Of a stretch of DNA of 64,000 nt, positions 12,445 through 23,900 are shown in pieces. The stretch's first letter is position 1. Each line of letters starts with the position of its first letter. A model generated the notes under the pieces. That model was not told the origin of the DNA and did not search any database. It saw nothing but the letters and a program-made list of their open reading frames with translations. Where the stretch lies: contig NC_134031.1 in the NCBI RefSeq assembly GCF_964204645.1, forward strand, positions 16,923,307 through 16,987,306. Reading direction: 5' to 3'. The position numbers were made by a program, and so were the translations under genes. The stretch is from Tubulanus polymorphus (taxonomy: Eukaryota; Nemertea; Palaeonemertea; Tubulaniformes; Tubulanidae).

Positions 12445-12453
12445 TATATAAGG
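12445..12453 (+). promoter_or_regulatory. TATA box candidate for the neuropeptide gene
   Basis: TATATAAGG on the plus strand, 1.84 kb upstream of the first coding exon of the peptide precursor. Transcription would begin near 12475. The transcript could be spliced from a weak donor around 12540 (gtaaat) to the acceptor at 14283. Compatible with a TATA-driven neuropeptide gene, but unproven. Confidence 0.3.
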
Positions 12454-14283
12454 TTTGGACTCGAGAGTTTCTTCTGGTTAAGCCACAGAGACAGACTTGT
12501 TAACAAATATGCACCCATCATGAGAGACTTAATCTCAGGAGTAAATTAGTTAAAGCAGATACGCCCAGAGTGTCGCATATAGAACTATCAGTTATTTAAC
12601 TAATCAACAGAGGTCACCGACAACTGAAATGAAAACGACAACACCTACGTCACCCATCTTCAAAGGGTAATAGTGATGAAACATCAGATCCTCTCAGGTC
12701 TATTAGTTAATGACAACTACTCTTCACACCCCTTTTATTCTAAACATAATCTGATCATACTGTATACGTACGACCTGTACCACATTTTGAATCATTGTTC
12801 GCTCTTCAGAACTAACTGACAAATCAACATCGAATATTTTATCAAATACACTTTCAGTCGAGATGTCTTTTTTCGGCATAGCAGGCGTTTGATATGAAGT
12901 CGAACGCGGATAGGACTGCTGCAGTATCCTCCGTCGCCTGTTATCTTTTTAATATCGCCTGAAATGTAATGTCGTCGTCAAACCAGAACATGTCAATTAC
13001 GAGAACACCTCTGAAGAAAATTTGATCTTATCCGAGCACTAGAACTTCTTATCAGTGGGTTATTTTATGGTGAATTAGATTCGATCGCTTGACGCACACG
13101 ATATTTTCAAACTTACAGTTTTAAAACGCGGCGATGTAATAGATTGTTTATCGCGGATATTTCGGATTTAGTGCCGTAGTGCTGATCATCTTCGTCAAAT
13201 TAGTTTCTCGTTTCTATAGCGGGTCTCCCTTAGACAGATAATTGCTATTAAACAATCTTATTAAATTCCGTGTCTTACGTCTTACACGGAAGTATCTTCA
13301 ATGCGCGCTATGTACTCTGTGGCTCGGAAATTCTTTTTGGAGTGCATGGTGGGACTAAAAACTATGATAAGCATTTCCCTAATCTGTAAATTGAATAAAT
13401 TAGCTACCAATACTACGGCGCACCTAGTGAGTCAGATACGCTTAGATATTCGCATTCCCGTATTGACGAATTTCATAAACCATAGACATTTTTATAGAAT
13501 TCACATCGACTTTAAAAATACGGAAAATGAGTACGTCAAAACAAATCCGCTTGATCAACGGCCTCGATTTTTTTCGGGCGGAAAACGTCTTTCCACAACA
13601 TTTCCCAATCCATACACGGAAAAGCCCAGTACGTAGTACGCCGTCTTACGTATGGATTACGAGAAAATGGATCGTTCGAGAGAACCCAGATCCAGTGACA
13701 CTAATCTAATCAAATATCACCGATAAAGCCGTTTAATGAACTATTGTTTATGACGTTAGCTGCTCTCTGATGCCAGTTTCGATATGAATGTTTTGCTGAA
13801 GGCGCTTCTCTCTGCGACGCTCGCGTTGTTGTCGTGTAGCGCACGGAACCGACGACTTTCAATGAAACAATTAGAAAAACTTCGTGGATCGTCGGTAATT
13901 TTTTTCACAATTAAGACGTATTCGTATGCGTCAATTGAGATGGTATGGGGAGCGCTTGGTCGGTCGGCAAATGGATGTATTTGACCGGAGAGTTGATTCA
14001 CCCAAAAAGACCACATTACATCTTTTTAGTTATATGAGATTTTACCATTTTTTTGAAAGGCTTTTCTTTTTTTGTGTAACTTACATTTTTCCCACTACCA
14101 AATTTCCTTGGCATAGACTTCAGATAAAAGGTTGGGTGACAGTTCATAGTTGCTAACATGTGATATATTCTGAGAGTTTGTTATCGAGTTCATTGAAAAA
14201 CAACGATATCGACGATTTCATAAGTTAGTCAAAAATATTGAGAATTCTACGAAAATATATTTGCCATCTTCCGTTATTTTCAG
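12454..14283. other. Presumed 5' region of the peptide gene, no confident exon
   Basis: No recognisable coding exon. An open frame at 13784 starts with a signal-peptide-like stretch (MNVLLKALLSATLALLS) and reaches a possible donor at about 13894 that would splice in phase into 14284. That would put two hydrophobic leaders in tandem, so I treat it as doubtful. Confidence 0.3.
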
Positions 14284-14292
14284 ACAGCGATC

Positions 14293-15068
14293 ATGACCTA
14301 TTATCGTCAATATATGCAGCTATTGCTGGTCATCGCCAGTATCATACTCATCGCCGCGTATCCTGCTGAAAAAAGGAAGAAGGAATGCGCGTCGTCAAAC
14401 GATCCAGAAATACCCGACCGCAGAGCAAATAATAAAGCAGGTAAAGATGCCTCATCCGCTGCACATGTTGTAGACTACGCAATTTTAGGCCCCCGTGGTT
14501 AATTCGTGTATTTCTTTTTTGGTTTAATCCTAGGTATAGGAGATTTATTTCTGAAGCATCTTCGATTCCGGAATGTAGACGACGAGGAAGAGAAAAAAGA
14601 ACTGGCGAAAGAAATGGGTCTGTTGGACGATAAAAGTAAGTCAAATGATCTATTCGTTTCGTCCGTATTTCTGGTCGCTTCGCTTTTTGAGGGGAAGTTC
14701 TATTTCAAGAAAAATGGCACTTTTTCACAGTGAAAAGCGGCACTTTCCTATTGAAAAAAAAGACATCTAAAATATATGAAGTGCCCGGGTACATAAATCA
14801 TTTCAGAATGGATTACTTATTCATTTTCCAAAAGGCATCATAGAAATTGTATTCAAATTTCGAAAAATCTTGACCAAAATCATTTGACACTGACTTTTTG
14901 AAGGTCACTTTGAAAAGTTTAGAGGGTTTGTTCGTCATTTCAGATTATAGAAAACGCGCTGGAAGTCTGTCAGTTTCGGCACTAGCAGATATGCTTTCAA
15001 ATATGAGACAACGACAACAAAATGGCGGTGGTGTACGCATGCAAACTCTGCGATTCGGTCGCAAATAA
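14293..15068 (+). CDS. Secreted neuropeptide precursor with one amidated peptide (CRF/DH44/ELH-like candidate)
   Basis: Exons 14293-14440, 14540-14635 and 14944-15068 give 122 aa. The first exon extends upstream to an acceptor at 14282-14283 (ttattttcag), so ATG 14293 follows a spliced 5' UTR. Residues 1 to about 22 are a signal peptide (LLLVIASIILIAAYPA). Dibasic KR/KK sites follow at 27-30, then an acidic spacer (DDEEEKKELAKEMGLLDDK). Near the C terminus YRKR is followed by AGSLSVSALADMLSNM and the end reads TLRFGRK-stop: a dibasic site plus amidation glycine, predicting a 33-residue peptide ending LRF-NH2. The SLSV...LADML...RQRQ pattern and single C-terminal placement recall the CRF/DH44 and molluscan egg-laying-hormone families; this assignment is inference. 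An alternative is an unclassified long RFamide. Precursor architecture is strong; family identity is moderate to weak. Confidence 0.8.
14688..14940. repeat. Dispersed repeat family F, copy 2, filling intron 2 of the peptide gene
   Basis: Shares TTTGAGGGGAAGTTC, GCACTTTTTCACAGTGAAAAG, CACTTTCCTATTGAAAAA, TTTCGAAAAATCTTGACCA and TTTAGAGGGTTTGTTCGTC with copy 1 at 7385. It occupies nearly all of the 308-bp intron and ends almost at the acceptor, so the intron appears to have grown by insertion or the acceptor lies at the repeat edge. Confidence 0.6.
14956..15065 (+). other. Predicted mature amidated peptide with processing signals
   Basis: Coding for the segment after YRKR: a 33-residue helix-prone peptide beginning AGSLSVSALADML, with a Gly-rich centre (QQNGGGV) and C-terminal MQTLRF, then Gly (amide donor) and RK (carboxypeptidase-trimmed basics) directly before the stop. 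The GGG interrupts what in CRF and ELH peptides is usually a continuous helix. Confidence 0.65.
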
Positions 15069-16395
15069 ACGGCTCCAAGTATCAATTTACTAACGTACTG
15101 TTATTGTTTGAAATATTGTACTAATTCTTATAAGCCTCAATAGTACAACTTCAATTTCGCAACAACGCGACGCAACAGCACCTTCAACTACGAACATGGA
15201 TGAATTTGTTTTTGTCACTTTTGAAAGTCGGAATTTCAATACTTCACGAAACTGAATTTTTCGGTGACGAAATATGTTTTTAAAAGCACCATTGCCGAAT
15301 TCTTATAGCGGAACTGTGTCGTATATTTATCGAGGTTGATAATAAAATCAATATCGTCTTGTAAATAGATCAATAAAGAGTTTTCATACCAAGAAAATTG
15401 AGAAATTTTGTTTTTCATTTTGTGGAGGCCAGTGCGAAAGATTTATCCATCTGAATAACGAATCGGACCGCTCCATATTTGCACACAACATAATACGAAA
15501 AAAAGTTGTTTGGTTTTGGTGAGGTGTGGCAATTCATCAAACTCTAAATCTCGTGTCAAAATCTGTATAGCAACTTAAAAACCCTAACGTGCAGCCCCCA
15601 AATATTACATTGACGGCGATTATGCGAACTAAATCCGACGGGGTAGTCTACCTTTGGCATGCGAGGAATAGGTTAGTTCACATATTCACCGCTTATGTTA
15701 TATATAGAGGCAGCACTTGTCGGTAAAAATCGGACGCAGATACTCCTAATGTGGCATGTGGGAAACGATACCGTACACTGCATCAGTACAAAGTGAAATT
15801 TCTTTTTTTTAGTACCCTAAAGCCGTGTTCTTCTTTTGTCGTAAAATCCATGTTCTATTGTCGGACTCCTTAAGTTTAAATGACTCTTGCTGGACTTGCC
15901 TTTCTTTAATACAATAAACACTGATGGCACCCCTGGACCACTTGATGTTGCTGTAAGTAAACAGCCGAGTTGTGGTTTAGTCATTTCAATGAATTTTTTC
16001 GGATAAGAACAGTTTCTTTGGGATTGTTCAGTCACAGTTGACGCGGATAAGACTGAAGACGTATTATTCTACATCTAACCAAGAACGCTGCCTGTTTGCC
16101 TCGTTTATAGAAAATACTGATTCTTTATTGGCGAAATATTACAATTCATAAAAGGATAGGATAGCAGCAATTTAGTGCCAGTACGGTTTCACGAAATGCG
16201 GGGCATTCCGGTGCGCCAAATTTTGACCGTCAAGTGCTGCTGGAATACTGCCTTAAGCGTCGAATATGTGAACTAAACTGACAAGGATTTTGCTAACTCT
16301 GGCATGCGAGTAATAAAGGGCCCAAGGTCGTCGAGCGAGACAATTAATCTGGACAACATTTAGGATACTTTTTGCGATCAAAACCGATCAAAGCA
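15069..16395. other. Spacer between peptide gene and STEEP1
   Basis: Holds the 3' UTR of the peptide gene (no clear AATAAA within 100 nt; AATAAA-type sequences near 15340), an inverted repeat (15665-15755 and 16200-16285, listed separately) and the presumed STEEP1 promoter. No coding exon seen. Confidence 0.4.
15665..16290. repeat. Pair of inverted repeats flanking about 450 bp upstream of STEEP1
   Basis: Left copy: GGTTAGTTCACATATTCACC...GGCAGCACTTGTCGGTAAAA. The right copy read on the minus strand: GTTTAGTTCACATATTCGAC...GCAGCACTTGACGGTCAAAA. Arms are about 70-90 nt with substitutions. GGCATGCGAG occurs beside both. Resembles a short DNA element with long inverted ends, or two inverted insertions; the right arm lies within about 110 bp of the STEEP1 start codon. 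Confidence 0.55.
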
Positions 16396-18430
16396 ATGCC
16401 TAAAGTTGTATCACGCAGTGTCGTATGTACAGACACGAGAGATCAAGAAGAATATCAGGGAGAAAAACCTCTTTACGTCTATTATTGTTTGTGTGGTCAG
16501 ATGAGCTGTATTTTAGGTGAGTCAGTCAAACTCTTTTTTGAAATCACAGACAGGGCCAGGGGCTCGTAATTGAATTTCGGGGGTTGACCGACCTGTTAAC
16601 TGTAGCTTAGATCATCCAGTATCCCTGGTACTATGTATATTTATACGAGGGATATTGATACCCACAAACTTCAAATAGGCCTACAAGCCCCTTGGGAGGG
16701 ATATGATGATGATCCGTCTTGGCTGCTCTCATTATCTCGTATTTTCACAGATTGCCCGCTTGAGAAATTGCCGATGAGAAGAAGAGACGACGCCAGAGTT
16801 ATAGACCGTTCAAAACATGCGCACAAATTAACATTTGATATTGGTGACACGGTCCACCTTCGTAGGTAAATCTAAATGCTGTTGAAATAAAATGGTGGCT
16901 TTTTCAACACCAGAAAATGAGGGTTTAGTGTCTAGAGGGTGAGAGAAGAGTGTCCAGTGGCTCTAGGGTTTAGGGTTTAAGGTTATGCTTGTGTATCTAA
17001 GTCCCAATTTTCTTGGTTTTATTACTTAGAATTTTTCATTTACAGTGGACTCTCGTTAGTACGAACTTCATTGTCGTTATATTCAGTTTACGAAATTGAT
17101 TAAATTTTCTCACTTGGGACGAAATTCTATATTTTTGTTATATCATCCGATGAATCATTGTATCCGAGTTTCTTATAATGAGGTTCCATTGTATACTATT
17201 TCACAGGATTAGATTAACAATCCAAAGTATTTTAAAATATTTGAACGATCATCTCCCTTTTTAGACCGGAAGGAATTGAACGGCAATTCAGGAAGAAATG
17301 CAAGAAGTGAGTACATTATATCTTGAATCTTTCCTTTTGATTCAGTTCATGCGAACGTCTGACAACTGTTTCTAGTTTTTCATTGTGTTCTGGTTGTTTC
17401 TTGATTGTAGATGTGGCCTGTGGATCTTCTATCAGCACAAAGAGAAAGCAGCAACTGTTACGTTCATCGTCGACGGGGCTTTGAAACTATCGGCTGAAGG
17501 AAATGCTAAAGCCAGTCTTTACGGGCAAGTCGCGGCTAAACCTAAAAAGGCAAGTACATTCTTATTCTTTATAATTATGTTAATTTTCAGGGTGCCCACT
17601 TAACTGGAAGTCGAGGAAAGTCGGCAAAATTTCTTTTCTTCAAAAAAGATTGCTAGATTATTTGATGTTAGTAATATGGTTGAAGGAGCAGTGAGAAGTC
17701 ACATAAAAGGCAAATATCTCCCCTCCCCCTGGTGAAAATCCTCCAGGTTGGCGATGTATAACTTAGTGGTATGAAATTTATAATCTCGATATGGAAAATG
17801 ATTATGGCCAACCCGTGGGAACCCTGGTGTACCATCTATGTCTTACTTATTTGTACTTGACTGTGTAATTAATTAATTGGATTCTTAGCAGATCAAGTCA
17901 GGGAAAACAATGTGCATGTGCTAGTCATAAATAAAAGTGGCCACCCTGGTTTTGGATTTTCTTATTCTTACATCTTGAAATCAATGTTAGTTAATGTTTT
18001 CTTTGTTTTCAGGTCACGTTAACGAAACATACGAAAAATATGGGTAAATTCAGTTCTGTTACAGTTTCGACGGTGGACGAGGAAGAAGAGGAAATAGAAG
18101 CCGTAAGTTTATTCGATCTTCAGTCCAATATTCACGTAATGTTTTTAACTTTTCGTGTAATGTTGAAAAACTCTTTCTTCCCCGAACAACAGAAAGAAAT
18201 AGCCGATTCATACGCAGCTAACGCACGTGTTATCGAGAAACAGCTCATAAGGAAAGGTCTCAGCAAGCGAAAGTTACTCGAACAGGTAAATCAAAATTCC
18301 TTGAAAAGAAACTAAAATGTTTTAGGGCAATTTTCAATACAACGTAAGCGAAATAATCGTTCATTTCTATTCGCAGGCTGAGGAAGATGCGAAGAAAATG
18401 CGTCCTAAGGGTACTCTGATTGATAAGTGA
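16396..18430 (+). CDS. STEEP1: STEEP1 (CXorf56/UPF0428) orthologue, STING ER-exit factor
   Basis: Seven exons: 16396-16516, 16751-16865, 17265-17306, 17411-17549, 18013-18102, 18193-18285, 18377-18430; 217 aa, close to the 222 aa of the human protein. The start [16 protein letters not shown] is the family N terminus. Conserved blocks follow: [14 protein letters not shown] (1-40), [10 protein letters not shown] and RSKHAHK (44-66), [18 protein letters not shown] (78-95), [19 protein letters not shown] plus an acidic run, and [15 protein letters not shown]. Cys pairs at 31/33 and 91/94 could bind zinc. In vertebrates STEEP binds STING and promotes its exit from the ER by stimulating PI3P formation and membrane curvature; the protein is older than that role, so function here is inferred. 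Intron 4 uses a GC donor (AAG|gcaagt at 17550). It converges with NOS1AP. Confidence 0.96.
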
Positions 18431-18563
18431 TGGTGGATTAAAAACAACATGAGATAGTTTGTACTAACATGGAATGGAGTGGTGAACTTGTGGCACTTGT
18501 CGCTAATACCAATTTTCATCAGCAGCAACCGGTTTTTCATCGACATTTTTGTAAATATTTGTA

Positions 18564-18569
18564 AATAAA
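18564..18569 (+). terminator. STEEP1 polyadenylation signal
   Basis: AATAAA 134 nt after the STEEP1 stop codon, in a T/A-rich 3' UTR; cleavage would be expected near 18585. Confidence 0.6.
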
Positions 18570-18599
18570 TGAAAGTTTTATATAAATCAATTTTCTATT

Positions 18600-19082
18600 T
18601 CGAAACTTTTTTTTTGGGTAAAACTTATTCTAATTTCCTTTTTGAACACACAGGAGTATTGAGGATGCATTAGTTGGACCCTCGGGACCATAAAGTTGAA
18701 TTGGCTTTGAAGCTTGCTACACACATGTATAGAAATGGAATTTCTGTGTGGCAACACACAGACCCTGTATTGACAGAAAGTAACTACTCATCGCATAAGG
18801 AAAGCCTGTCCCACCTGAATGCATATTTCTATGGTTCTAATCTATCTAACTCTGTCACCTACTTCATCGGAAAGATGTGCTTCCACACTAAAACATACCC
18901 TGGGACCCTCGACTAGAGAAATTACATGATTCCTGGAATTTTTTATTTTTCACCTGGAAAACTGGAATTCCTGTTGCCCTGAAGTGTACGACGAACCTTT
19001 CTATCCATCCGGGATATCCAACGTTACGATCTAGAGATTGTAAAGCCCAAGACCTAGGGTTAATTCAACTCGGAAATGATAA
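18600..19082. other. Spacer between convergent STEEP1 and NOS1AP 3' ends
   Basis: About 480 bp. It contains an 80-codon open frame (18674-18916, no suitable ATG at its start) with no recognised similarity. GGACCCTCG occurs near both its ends (about 18676 and 18901), suggesting it may be a small insertion. Not called as a gene. Confidence 0.4.
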
Positions 19083-19084
19083 AT

Positions 19085-19090
19085 TTTATT
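19085..19090 (-). terminator. NOS1AP polyadenylation signal candidate
   Basis: TTTATT on the plus strand (AATAAA on the minus strand), about 840 nt beyond the NOS1AP stop codon. It would give an AT-rich 3' UTR from 19928 to about 19065. Other matches inside the UTR could be used instead. Confidence 0.45.
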
Positions 19091-19928
19091 CTTTGGTTCG
19101 AATACAAAAGGATTCTATACACAATACTTGGGTAATAGAAGGTTATATCATAATACTATAGCTTCAAATTTATAATCGACGTATACCGGTACATGTATTA
19201 ACTTATACTTTCAACAGTTTCTTTAAACAGTTTTCATCACTATATCAACTTCGCTCAGAGCTTTTCTATACAAAATAACACGATGCACAATGCAACCATG
19301 CAAATAGTTAACGAATGAAAAACACTTTTACATATATTACATCTGGTGAAATGTACATAAGTTTTCGGTTGTTTTTTTCGCGATGATCTTTATACATCTG
19401 ACGAAAAGATTGAAATTCTATTCATAAGTAGCCCTTTTAAGTCGAAAAATTAAAATTCGTACTAATAAAACAATACGAAAGACTTCTATGAACCTGAACT
19501 TAAACTTCTGCTTGGAAAAAAGAGAAGTTCTCGTATGAACGAAAAGAGAAATGAAATAAAAAGTATCTTTTTACAGTTTATCTTAAAAAGAAACAAATGT
19601 TACGCACTGGAATTAAGATAAATCTCATGCTTTTAACTGAAATTCTTAGTTTCTAGAGTATTATTGAAAATGATGATGGGTGAATCTCCTGTTAGATTAT
19701 GCTTTGAGACAGTTAATCAATGTCGACATTTTAATGCCAGACCTGGGTACCCGACATCTTTAATCGCAGTAGTCTGCAACAAAATTCAGAGTAATTTCAC
19801 ATAAAAAATCATAGAATTAGAAATTATTTGACAGTATTTTATTTTTTTGGGAGTTCCAGTAGTTGAGGTCTAGAAACTACCCTCTAGTCGTACCCAGGTC
19901 TGTTATGCTCATTGAGATGGAGTATTCT

Positions 19929-20936
19929 TCAAGGCTTGTCCTGGACATGAGCATTATCGGGTGGGAGGGAAACCATGGCTTCGTCGTCGGAAAAACTGAT
20001 TCGTAGTTTATTTTTCAACTGCTCGCTGCTCAAGCCGAGATTTGGAGAAGAGGATTCGTTGATGACGTTCATGTTTTCCTCTTGTCGTTCGTTGTCGGCC
20101 GTCAACGACGTGCGCGGACTCGGGTTCGGCGAACTGCTGATACTACCGCCCGTACGAAGCGACGTGTTCACGCTCAGTTCGTTCTGGTTCAGGCCGGTGC
20201 GCGGTTGAAATTTACAACCGTAAAACGGACTGTGCGACTCGTTTCCGCTGCCCGACGAACTCGAGTTGTACGAGTTGCGATTCGAGTCGGTCGTCGAGGT
20301 TTCGCGCGCCGTTTTCGGCGAACGCGAACTGCTGCGTTTGACACGCGGCGGCGGGTCTAACTTTGGAGCGACGTTCAAATCTAACCGATTACCGGTCGCG
20401 TCGTGCATAGACAGCGGCGTTATCACTTTCCACTGGTAGGCTGGCGATGGATTCTCCGATTCGACAGTTTGTTCGATGGGTTTTAGCTCGGCCAGGTTGT
20501 GGCGCCAGGTCGGTATCGAGCTCAACGGGGAGGCGTGCTTATAGAAAGGATTCGAATTTTCGACGGCAGACACCGAGGCAGCGTTCGCTTGCTGCGTATC
20601 TTTATGACTGTTCGATCGCAACCACAAATGATGAGTATTATTGTTACCTTCCGACTGATTATTGTTACTCATATCCATCAAACTTAATCCCTGTCGATTG
20701 AGGTGAGTATTCTGAGCGGTCGAATCCGGACCCGGTAAACTGAACGACAAACTATCGGACGACATTTCGCGATGGCCGCTGTCCGGTGAGTCGGACGTTT
20801 CCTGTTTAGTGTTCGTGTTTTCGAACATCGCCTGGCGTTCCGGTATGGTCGCCATGTGACTAGCTTCGACATCGGGGAACTCGGGCAGCGTGACCGTCGA
20901 GGCTTGCGGAGTCGTCGGATCAGGTAAAACCGGTAT
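19929..20936 (-). CDS. NOS1AP: NOS1AP last coding exon: PDPTTP motif and long Ser/Asn-rich tail
   Basis: Acceptor ttccaacag, first codons [13 protein letters not shown], then 335 codons to TGA. Likely disordered, with Ser clusters ([32 protein letters not shown]) that could be phosphorylated or bind 14-3-3 proteins. A hydrophobic-acidic block [18 protein letters not shown] precedes the end. No EIAV-type terminus. Confidence 0.92.
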   Translation of the reverse strand: MPVLPDPTTPQASTVTLPEFPDVEASHMATIPERQAMFENTNTKQETSDSPDSGHREMSSDSLSFSLPGPDSTAQNTHLNRQGLSLMDMSNNNQSEGNNNTHHLWLRSNSHKDTQQANAASVSAVENSNPFYKHASPLSSIPTWRHNLAELKPIEQTVESENPSPAYQWKVITPLSMHDATGNRLDLNVAPKLDPPPRVKRSSSRSPKTARETSTTDSNRNSYNSSSSGSGNESHSPFYGCKFQPRTGLNQNELSVNTSLRTGGSISSSPNPSPRTSLTADNERQEENMNVINESSSPNLGLSSEQLKNKLRISFSDDEAMVSLPPDNAHVQDKP

Positions 20937-23900
20937 CTGTTGGAATAAATAGAAAGGTTGTTTTTAATGATAATATATTCATTCTTCACTATTGACAGAG
21001 CCTCAGGAAAATATTCAAGGCCGACCTGAAAAAAACAAATCTGAGAAAAAATACATATACTCTTTACGTATTTTTGATCATAGTTAGTGCAGTGAGAATC
21101 ATGCTGTTTTGCTTTGTTGTAATTTGTTGCTGGTGGTAATTTTATAAACGCAGTTTTGTTACATACATGTATAGTCAACGCAAGTGCGATTACGAAAATC
21201 AAAAATACAATTTTTGGTAAAAATGAAGAACATTTTGAGAAAAAAGCTTGCGTCTTTATATCCATGCGCTTATGGTTATGGCATACAGATATAAGTGAAG
21301 TAGATATTTCAGTTTCAGTTGATGAAAGCATTAAATTAAGGTTAGTTCATTTGAGTATAATATGACCAGCTCTCTGACTCAGGGATTATTCGATTTCAGT
21401 AAAATTCAAGCCTACAACTTATGCAAATAAACGCCAAGTCAATTTCGATACTGGATCTATAAATACGATTGTTAAGTTGTTAGTTGCGGTATGAATGTGG
21501 ATAACTCGACTCCATGCGTTTTTACCGTTGAAAATGGTCTCGGTCGACGATGTCGATTCGAATAGACACGCGATATGGTGCCCTCCGAAAACAGAGGCAA
21601 TTCCGACTCCTATAGAGAGCAATATCAGCATTTGAACGTTAGGAAGGAAGCTTCAGCTGTATTGATTACGAGCAATTTTCACACGTTACATCAGACTGTG
21701 ATGTTTAGAATATATATAATTTGTGAGATGTTACTCTTCAGACTGTGTGAGCGTTATAATTTTTAACAGTAATACAGACCTGTGCTGGCATGCGTAGTAA
21801 CATGTCTGCGGACGGGATCGTGCCATTCACCTTCAATTCCAGCTCTTGTAACTTCCCGACGAGCGTATTAATCGTTTCTAACAGTTCGCGATTATTCAAC
21901 ATGAGTTGATGTATACGAGCCTTGAAACAAATCCGACATAAAAAATTAAGTTCGGTGCTAATTCACAACGCGCGCGAATTTCCATAAAAATCGATGTTTT
22001 CACTTACCTGCGCTTCGATTCTGGCCGCAGCTTCCGCGGCTAGCTGGTCCTTCAGCAGATGCACCTGCGCAATCGCGACCTGCGTCTGCTGTACCTGTTG
22101 ATCTAATTGGTGCCGCATCAGCTGCATTTGATGATGTGTGCTCAAAGGAGTCGTTCCATTCGGCAGTATGTCGCACAAGAGCTCAGGTGAACCGAGTGGT
22201 GAACTAATCGTTCCTGCCGCAACCTATAAGATAAAATATTTTCACTGATTGAAAATAGCCGCGATCACACGGAGACGATCTGACCCGGGCCAAATTGGCA
22301 CGGATCAGAGCCAAATCAAATTTGGCCCGTGCATAATTAGAAAGCGCGTTCACACACAAACCACCACTCGATATTAAACAATACTTAAACATAATAATAC
22401 TTAAAGCGAAGTGAGTCACTCCAGTTGCAATTCACACGCAATAATTTGACCAGAGCTAAAGTTTGGCCGGGCTTAGTAAGGACGCCCAATTCAGCCCGGG
22501 CAAAAATGCTTGTGTGATTGTATTTTGTTGTAGTATTTATTTTCATTTGTTTGTCACATTAATACAACATTATTATATAATAAACGGTGAAAAAATGTAC
22601 AAGAAAATGCGGGCTACACGTAGAGATCACAAGGATCAATCGGACACAATGATTGTGGCTAATGATTTGAATACATGGTTTGACTGTGAAATGTCGCCGT
22701 TTCGTTTTAGGAATATACCTGTGGTTTAGCCTGTTGAACTTGGTTCAACAGTTGCTGCGCTTGTTTAAATGCTTCTTCGGTTTGAGCAGAAATACTTTTA
22801 TCCTCTTGAGTCGGAGTCGGCTCCGATTCGTAATTACTATCGGGAGATGCTTTCTCTGTAAGAGAATATAAACGAGAACAGTTATCACACAGTTCGGATA
22901 GATGGCAGATAAAGTAGTGAAAATGAGAATGCACAAACGGGTTTCCGTATTGCAGACGCTGCATGAATGAAATTGTCGTCTGCTGCAGATCAGCAGACGC
23001 TCAAACCCGTCGTAGCAAACACAGATCATAAAGCAATTTACGAAGACCTCGCGCTCACCTTTAGGCTGGTCTGCTGTTATAGTCTGTTCCGTCTCTCCGT
23101 CGCCTTTTCCATTCAGATTCAGCGTAAGAGTGTGACAAACTTCGAACGCTTGTCCTATAGTTCTCACAAGTCGCATCGCGTGACTCTGTAAAACGTTTAA
23201 CGACATCTTGAATACAGATTTATACAGAAAAATTTTCCGCAAAGTTTGTCGGTTTGAATATCTTCGTAGTTCATCTTTTATTCATTCGATACTAAAACTT
23301 AAAATACGGATTACCTTCTTGAACGCTTTGAAAACGTTGCATTTGAATACGTTGCTGGACTGATCGCGGGCGATGTAACTGAATATCTTCAAATCCTGTG
23401 AATCGTGAGACACATAGAATATCCTGCGCGATACGAAAATAAAAAAAAAAAAGAAATGAAAAGAATGACGAATCACGAGATTATCGAATCGAGCGGTTAA
23501 TCTCGGACAATCCTATTACAGGCAGAAAAAGCCAATTCATAATGCATAAGAACATTAAGGCTGTAAACTCGATTCGGCATGAAATCCGATTCTGTCTTCT
23601 TCGACGGGATTTCAGTCGTAAATGGCGAAACTGGTCGTATTTCCGAGAAACGATTAATACTTAAAAACGGCGACAATGTGACGTAAGTTCAGTTCACACG
23701 TACCGGTAAATAGGATGCTCCATGACTAGCAGTTTACTTTCATCCCATTGCCACGTTTGATTTCTCTGCAAAAATAATCGAAAAAAGAATTTTTAACACG
23801 ACGAAACACAACAAAAACCTAATGAAGTAAAGAAGAGCTCGAAGGGTTCTATTTATTTATCAAAAGTTTAACACTAAATAGTCATTTGATTTCGCAGTCA

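Noticed and set aside
20082..20701. Plus-strand open frames of 77-92 codons
   Set aside because: Shadows of the NOS1AP last exon on the other strand.
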